From Aquipseudomonas guryensis (GTDB taxonomy: Bacteria; Pseudomonadota; Gammaproteobacteria; Pseudomonadales; Pseudomonadaceae): a DNA stretch of 64,000 bases. Below, piece after piece: positions 60,972-64,000 of this stretch (positions within the stretch are counted from its first letter, which is position 1; each line of letters starts with the position of its first letter). The stretch lies in the NCBI RefSeq assembly GCF_014164785.1, contig NZ_JACJFN010000002.1, positions 248,001 to 312,000 of the forward strand. The letters run 5' to 3'. A model generated the notes under the pieces. It was given only the letters and a program-made list of their open reading frames with translations, searched no databases and had not been told where the DNA came from. Both the position numbers and the translations under genes were made by a program.

Positions 60972-60986
60972 ATTCCGCCTGGGAAT
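60972..60986. promoter_or_regulatory. LysR-type dyad between lysR and leuC
   Basis: ATTCC, five bases, GGAAT; T60973 and A60985 form T-N11-A, the LysR-type core. It lies 83 bases before the regulator start and ~115 before leuC. Short, so chance occurrence is possible. Confidence 0.4.
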
Positions 60987-61100
60987 GCTTTGAATAAAAA
61001 ATATGAATTGGAGTTATTTGATGCCAGCCCCTAGGATCGCCACATAGGTAAAAGGGCCATAGACCCTGCGCCCCACAAACCGCTGATGAGGATCGTTCCG

Positions 61101-62528
61101 ATGGCCGGCAAAACGCTCTACGACAAGCTCTGGGAAATGCATGAGGTGAAGCGCCGCGACGATGGTTCGTCGCTGATCTACATCGACCGGCAGATCCTTC
61201 ACGAAGTGACCTCGCCGCAGGCCTTCGAAGGGCTGCGTCTGGCGGCGCGCAAGCCCTGGCGCATCGATGCCAACATCGCCACCCCGGATCACAACGTACC
61301 GACCACCAAGGCCGAGCGCCAGGGCGGTCTGGAGTCGATCACTGACGAAGTGTCGCGCATCCAGGTGCAGACCCTCGACGAGAACTGCGACGACTTCGGC
61401 ATCCTCGAATTCAAGATGAACGACAGCCGTCAGGGCATCGTCCACGTGGTCGGCCCGGAGCAGGGCGCGACCCTGCCAGGCATGACCGTGGTCTGCGGTG
61501 ACTCGCATACCTCCACCCATGGTGCCTTCGGCGCCCTGGCCCACGGCATCGGTACTTCCGAGGTCGAGCATGTGCTCGCCACCCAGTGCCTGGTCGCCAA
61601 GAAGATGAAGAACATGCAGGTGCGCGTCGAAGGCCAGTTGCCGGCCGGCGTCACCGCCAAGGACATAGTTCTTGCTGTCATTGGCAAGATCGGCACCGCC
61701 GGCGGCAACGGCCATGCCCTGGAGTTCGCCGGCAGCGCGATTCGCGAGCTGTCGCTGGAAGGGCGCATGACCATCTGCAACATGTCCATCGAGGCCGGTG
61801 CCCGCGTCGGCCTGGTGGCGGTAGACGAGAAGACAGTCGAATACGTCAAGGGCCGCCCTTTCGCGCCGAAAGGCAGTGACTGGGACAAGGCCGTGGCCGC
61901 CTGGGCTGATCTGGTGTCCGATGCCGATGCGGTGTTTGACACCGTGGTCGAGCTGCGTGCCGAAGACATCAAGCCGCAAGTCAGCTGGGGCACTTCGCCG
62001 GAAATGGTCCTGGCCGTCGACCAGCGTGTGCCGGATCCGGCTGGCGAAGCCGACCCGGTCAAGCGCGACTCGATCGTGCGCGCCCTGAAATACATGGGCC
62101 TGACCGCCAACCAGGCGATCACCGACATCCAGCTGGATCGCGTGTTCATCGGTTCCTGCACCAACTCGCGGATCGAAGACCTGCGCGCCGCCGCCGAAGT
62201 GGCCAAGGGCCGTAAGGTCGCCAGTACCGTCAAGCAGGCGCTGGTGGTACCGGGCTCGGGTCTGGTCAAGGCGCAGGCTGAGGCCGAGGGCCTGGACAAG
62301 ATCTTCATCGAAGCCGGTTTCGAATGGCGTGAACCGGGCTGCTCCATGTGCCTGGCGATGAACCCGGACAAGCTGGGCAGCGGCGAGCATTGCGCGTCCA
62401 CTTCCAACCGTAACTTCGAAGGCCGTCAGGGCGCCGGCGGGCGTACCCACCTGGTCAGCCCGGCAATGGCTGCCGCTGCTGCGGTGACTGGTCGTTTCAT
62501 CGATGTACGCGAACTGATGCAGGCCTGA
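61101..62528 (+). CDS. leuC: 3-isopropylmalate dehydratase large subunit
   Basis: A 475-residue [4Fe-4S] aconitase-family enzyme that, with LeuD, isomerises 2-isopropylmalate to 3-isopropylmalate in leucine synthesis. Cluster cysteines are in [11 protein letters not shown] near residue 350 and [11 protein letters not shown] near residue 410. The early [13 protein letters not shown] and PDHNVPT are standard. The start at 61101 (MAGKTLY) has GAGGA eight bases upstream; an ATG at 61086 is less likely. LeuD follows after 11 bases. Confidence 0.97.
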   Translation: MAGKTLYDKLWEMHEVKRRDDGSSLIYIDRQILHEVTSPQAFEGLRLAARKPWRIDANIATPDHNVPTTKAERQGGLESITDEVSRIQVQTLDENCDDFGILEFKMNDSRQGIVHVVGPEQGATLPGMTVVCGDSHTSTHGAFGALAHGIGTSEVEHVLATQCLVAKKMKNMQVRVEGQLPAGVTAKDIVLAVIGKIGTAGGNGHALEFAGSAIRELSLEGRMTICNMSIEAGARVGLVAVDEKTVEYVKGRPFAPKGSDWDKAVAAWADLVSDADAVFDTVVELRAEDIKPQVSWGTSPEMVLAVDQRVPDPAGEADPVKRDSIVRALKYMGLTANQAITDIQLDRVFIGSCTNSRIEDLRAAAEVAKGRKVASTVKQALVVPGSGLVKAQAEAEGLDKIFIEAGFEWREPGCSMCLAMNPDKLGSGEHCASTSNRNFEGRQGAGGRTHLVSPAMAAAAAVTGRFIDVRELMQA

Positions 62529-62539
62529 GGAGACCGACC

Positions 62540-63187
62540 ATGAAAGCCTTTACCCAACACACCGGTCTCGTCGCACCGCTCGATCGCGCCAACGTCGACA
62601 CCGATCAGATCATTCCCAAGCAGTTCTTGAAGTCGATCAAGCGCACCGGCTTCGGCCCCAACCTGTTCGACGAATGGCGCTACCTGGATGTCGGTCAGCC
62701 TAACCAGGACAGCTCCGGTCGCCCGCTCAATAAGGATTTCGTACTCAACTTCCCGCGCTACCAGGGCGCCAGCGTACTTCTGGCGCGCGAGAACTTCGGC
62801 TGTGGCTCGAGCCGCGAGCACGCGCCGTGGGCGCTGGAAGAGTACGGTTTCCGTACCATCATCGCGCCGAGCTTCGCCGATATCTTCTTCAACAACAGCT
62901 TCAAGAACGGCCTGTTGCCGATCATCCTCAAGGATGAAGAGGTCGACGCGCTGTTCCAGCAGGCCGAGGCCACCGAGGGCTACCAGCTGACCGTCGACCT
63001 GGCGGCGCAGACCGTGACCCGTCCGGATGGCGTGCAGTACCGTTTCGAGGTCGACGCCTTCCGCAAGCACTGCCTGCTCAACGGCCTGGACGATATTGGC
63101 TTGACCCTGCAGGACGCTGAGGCGATCAAGGCCTTCGAAGCCAAACACCAGCAGAGCAGCCCCTGGCTGTTCGGCGCGATCAAGTGA
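62540..63187 (+). CDS. leuD: 3-isopropylmalate dehydratase small subunit
   Basis: A 215-residue partner of LeuC, forming the swivel domain. It contains [14 protein letters not shown] near residue 19 and the substrate-binding [14 protein letters not shown] near residue 88. GAGGAGA precedes the start. The usual order leuC-leuD-leuB is kept. Confidence 0.97.
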   Translation: MKAFTQHTGLVAPLDRANVDTDQIIPKQFLKSIKRTGFGPNLFDEWRYLDVGQPNQDSSGRPLNKDFVLNFPRYQGASVLLARENFGCGSSREHAPWALEEYGFRTIIAPSFADIFFNNSFKNGLLPIILKDEEVDALFQQAEATEGYQLTVDLAAQTVTRPDGVQYRFEVDAFRKHCLLNGLDDIGLTLQDAEAIKAFEAKHQQSSPWLFGAIK

Positions 63188-63201
63188 TTTAGGAATTAAG
63201 C

Positions 63202-64000
63202 ATGAGCAAGCAGATTCTGGTTCTCCCTGGCGACGGCATCGGCCCGGAAATCATGGCCGAGGCGGTCAAGGTGCTGCAGCTGGCCAATGACAAGTACAGC
63301 CTGGGCTTCGAGCTGAGCTTCGACGAGCTGGGTGGCGCCGCCGTGGACAAATACGGTGTGCCGCTGGCCGACGAGACCCTGGCGCGTGCGCGCGCCGCCG
63401 ATGCCATCCTGCTCGGCGCCGTCGGTGGGCCGAAGTGGGACAAGATCGACCCGGCCATCCGTCCCGAGCGCGGTCTGCTGAAGATCCGTTCGCAGCTGGG
63501 CCTGTTCGCCAACCTGCGACCGGCCATTCTCTATCCGCAACTGGCCGACGCTTCGTCGCTGAAGCCGGAAGTGGTCGCGGGCCTGGATATCCTTATCGTT
63601 CGTGAGCTGACCGGCGGCATCTACTTCGGCCAGCCGCGCGAAAGCAAGGTGCTGGAAAACGGCGAGCGCATGGCCTACGACACCCTGCCGTACAGCGAGA
63701 GCGAGATCCGTCGCATCGCCCAGGTTGGTTTCGACATGGCCCGCGTGCGCGGCAAGAAACTCTGCTCGGTGGACAAGGCCAACGTGCTGGCGTCCAGCCA
63801 GCTGTGGCGCGCCGTGGTCGAGGAAGTGGCCAAGGGTTACCCGGACGTCGAACTCAGCCATATGTACGTCGATAACGCGGCCATGCAGCTGGTGCGCGCG
63901 CCCAAGCAGTTCGACGTGATGGTTACCGACAATATGTTCGGCGACATCCTGTCGGATGAGGCTTCCATGCTCACCGGTTCCATCGGCATGCTGCCGTCCG
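63202..64000 (+). CDS. leuB: 3-isopropylmalate dehydrogenase, N-terminal part (runs off window)
   Basis: The first 266 residues of the NAD-dependent enzyme that oxidises and decarboxylates 3-isopropylmalate. It opens with [16 protein letters not shown] and has the substrate Arg cluster [20 protein letters not shown] near residues 91-110 and [16 protein letters not shown] near residue 241-256, part of the metal site. AGGA lies 11 bases before the ATG. The gene continues past the right edge. Confidence 0.96.
   Translation, partial: MSKQILVLPGDGIGPEIMAEAVKVLQLANDKYSLGFELSFDELGGAAVDKYGVPLADETLARARAADAILLGAVGGPKWDKIDPAIRPERGLLKIRSQLGLFANLRPAILYPQLADASSLKPEVVAGLDILIVRELTGGIYFGQPRESKVLENGERMAYDTLPYSESEIRRIAQVGFDMARVRGKKLCSVDKANVLASSQLWRAVVEEVAKGYPDVELSHMYVDNAAMQLVRAPKQFDVMVTDNMFGDILSDEASMLTGSIGMLPS

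Noticed and set aside
61021..61047. Eight-codon leader ORF before leuC as a leucine attenuator
   Set aside because: The peptide MPAPRIAT has no leucine codons and no alternative terminator/antiterminator stems were seen.
1..64000. tRNA, rRNA or phage genes
   Set aside because: No cloverleaf-like, rRNA or phage signatures were noticed in any intergenic gap; a tRNA scan could still find something missed.

Overview
The window looks like chromosomal DNA of a Pseudomonas-type gammaproteobacterium. It is uniformly GC-rich and densely coded. It carries gene sets and orders typical of that genus (pdxH, glycerate kinase, then a six-gene Mrp/Sha antiporter operon; cmoAB; rnd-ycgL; a MoxR/VWA pair next to cysK; a LysR gene divergent from leuCDB). 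Its intergenic palindromic repeats include a REP of the type common in Pseudomonas. The species cannot be named from the sequence alone. No rRNA, tRNA, CRISPR array, prophage, transposase or plasmid gene was recognised, and no gene-free stretch exceeds about 300 bases.

Layout. 1-5300: end of a glycosidase-like gene, serine hydrolase, OmpA-like lipoprotein, pdxH, glycerate kinase, small membrane protein, SlyB-like lipoprotein. 5498-11201: Mrp cation/proton antiporter operon (A-B fusion, C, D, E, F, G), all overlapping. 11279-13791: EamA exporter, cysteine-synthase-fold enzyme and GNAT acetyltransferase. 13805-18244: GAPDH/E4PDH-like enzyme, LTA-synthase-type sulfatase, CvfB-like S1 protein. 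18310-22005: cmoA-cmoB tRNA modification, lipoproteins, YhhN protein, I42 protease inhibitor. 22068-24750: a short chemoreceptor with a membrane partner, and an AraC regulator. 24848-32043: sulfurtransferase, acyltransferase, SMP-30-like protein, rnd operon, a 170-bp terminal-inverted-repeat element and a full chemoreceptor. 32283-41382: small conserved genes, a secreted gluzincin-like protein, oligopeptidase B, HIT protein, glutamine amidotransferase, DUF2937 and DUF2167 proteins. 41656-47504: DUF3300/DUF2950 pair, MoxR ATPase with VWA protein, cysK. 47573-55358: hairpin-rich repeats, a second EamA exporter, a TorF-like porin, an amidohydrolase divergent from a LysR gene, and an acyl-CoA ligase with an alpha-methylacyl-CoA racemase-like enzyme. 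55479-59771: small heat-shock protein with its own heat-shock promoter and RNA thermometer, then a six-PAS GGDEF/EAL protein. 59896-64000: a second copy of the repeat element, LysR, leuC, leuD and the start of leuB.

How the genes work together. Clear functional units are the Mrp antiporter, cmoA-cmoB (cmo5U wobble modification), rnd-ycgL, MoxR-VWA, leuCDB, and the CoA ligase/racemase pair. Most of the rest is core-genome housekeeping or conserved unknowns. I did not find a defence system or an obviously new multi-gene machine. The most informative non-coding signals are the sigma32 promoter plus ROSE-type thermometer ahead of hsp20, a family of inverted-repeat elements (one supplying the C-terminus of a LysR regulator), and strong dyads in two regulator-target intergenic regions.
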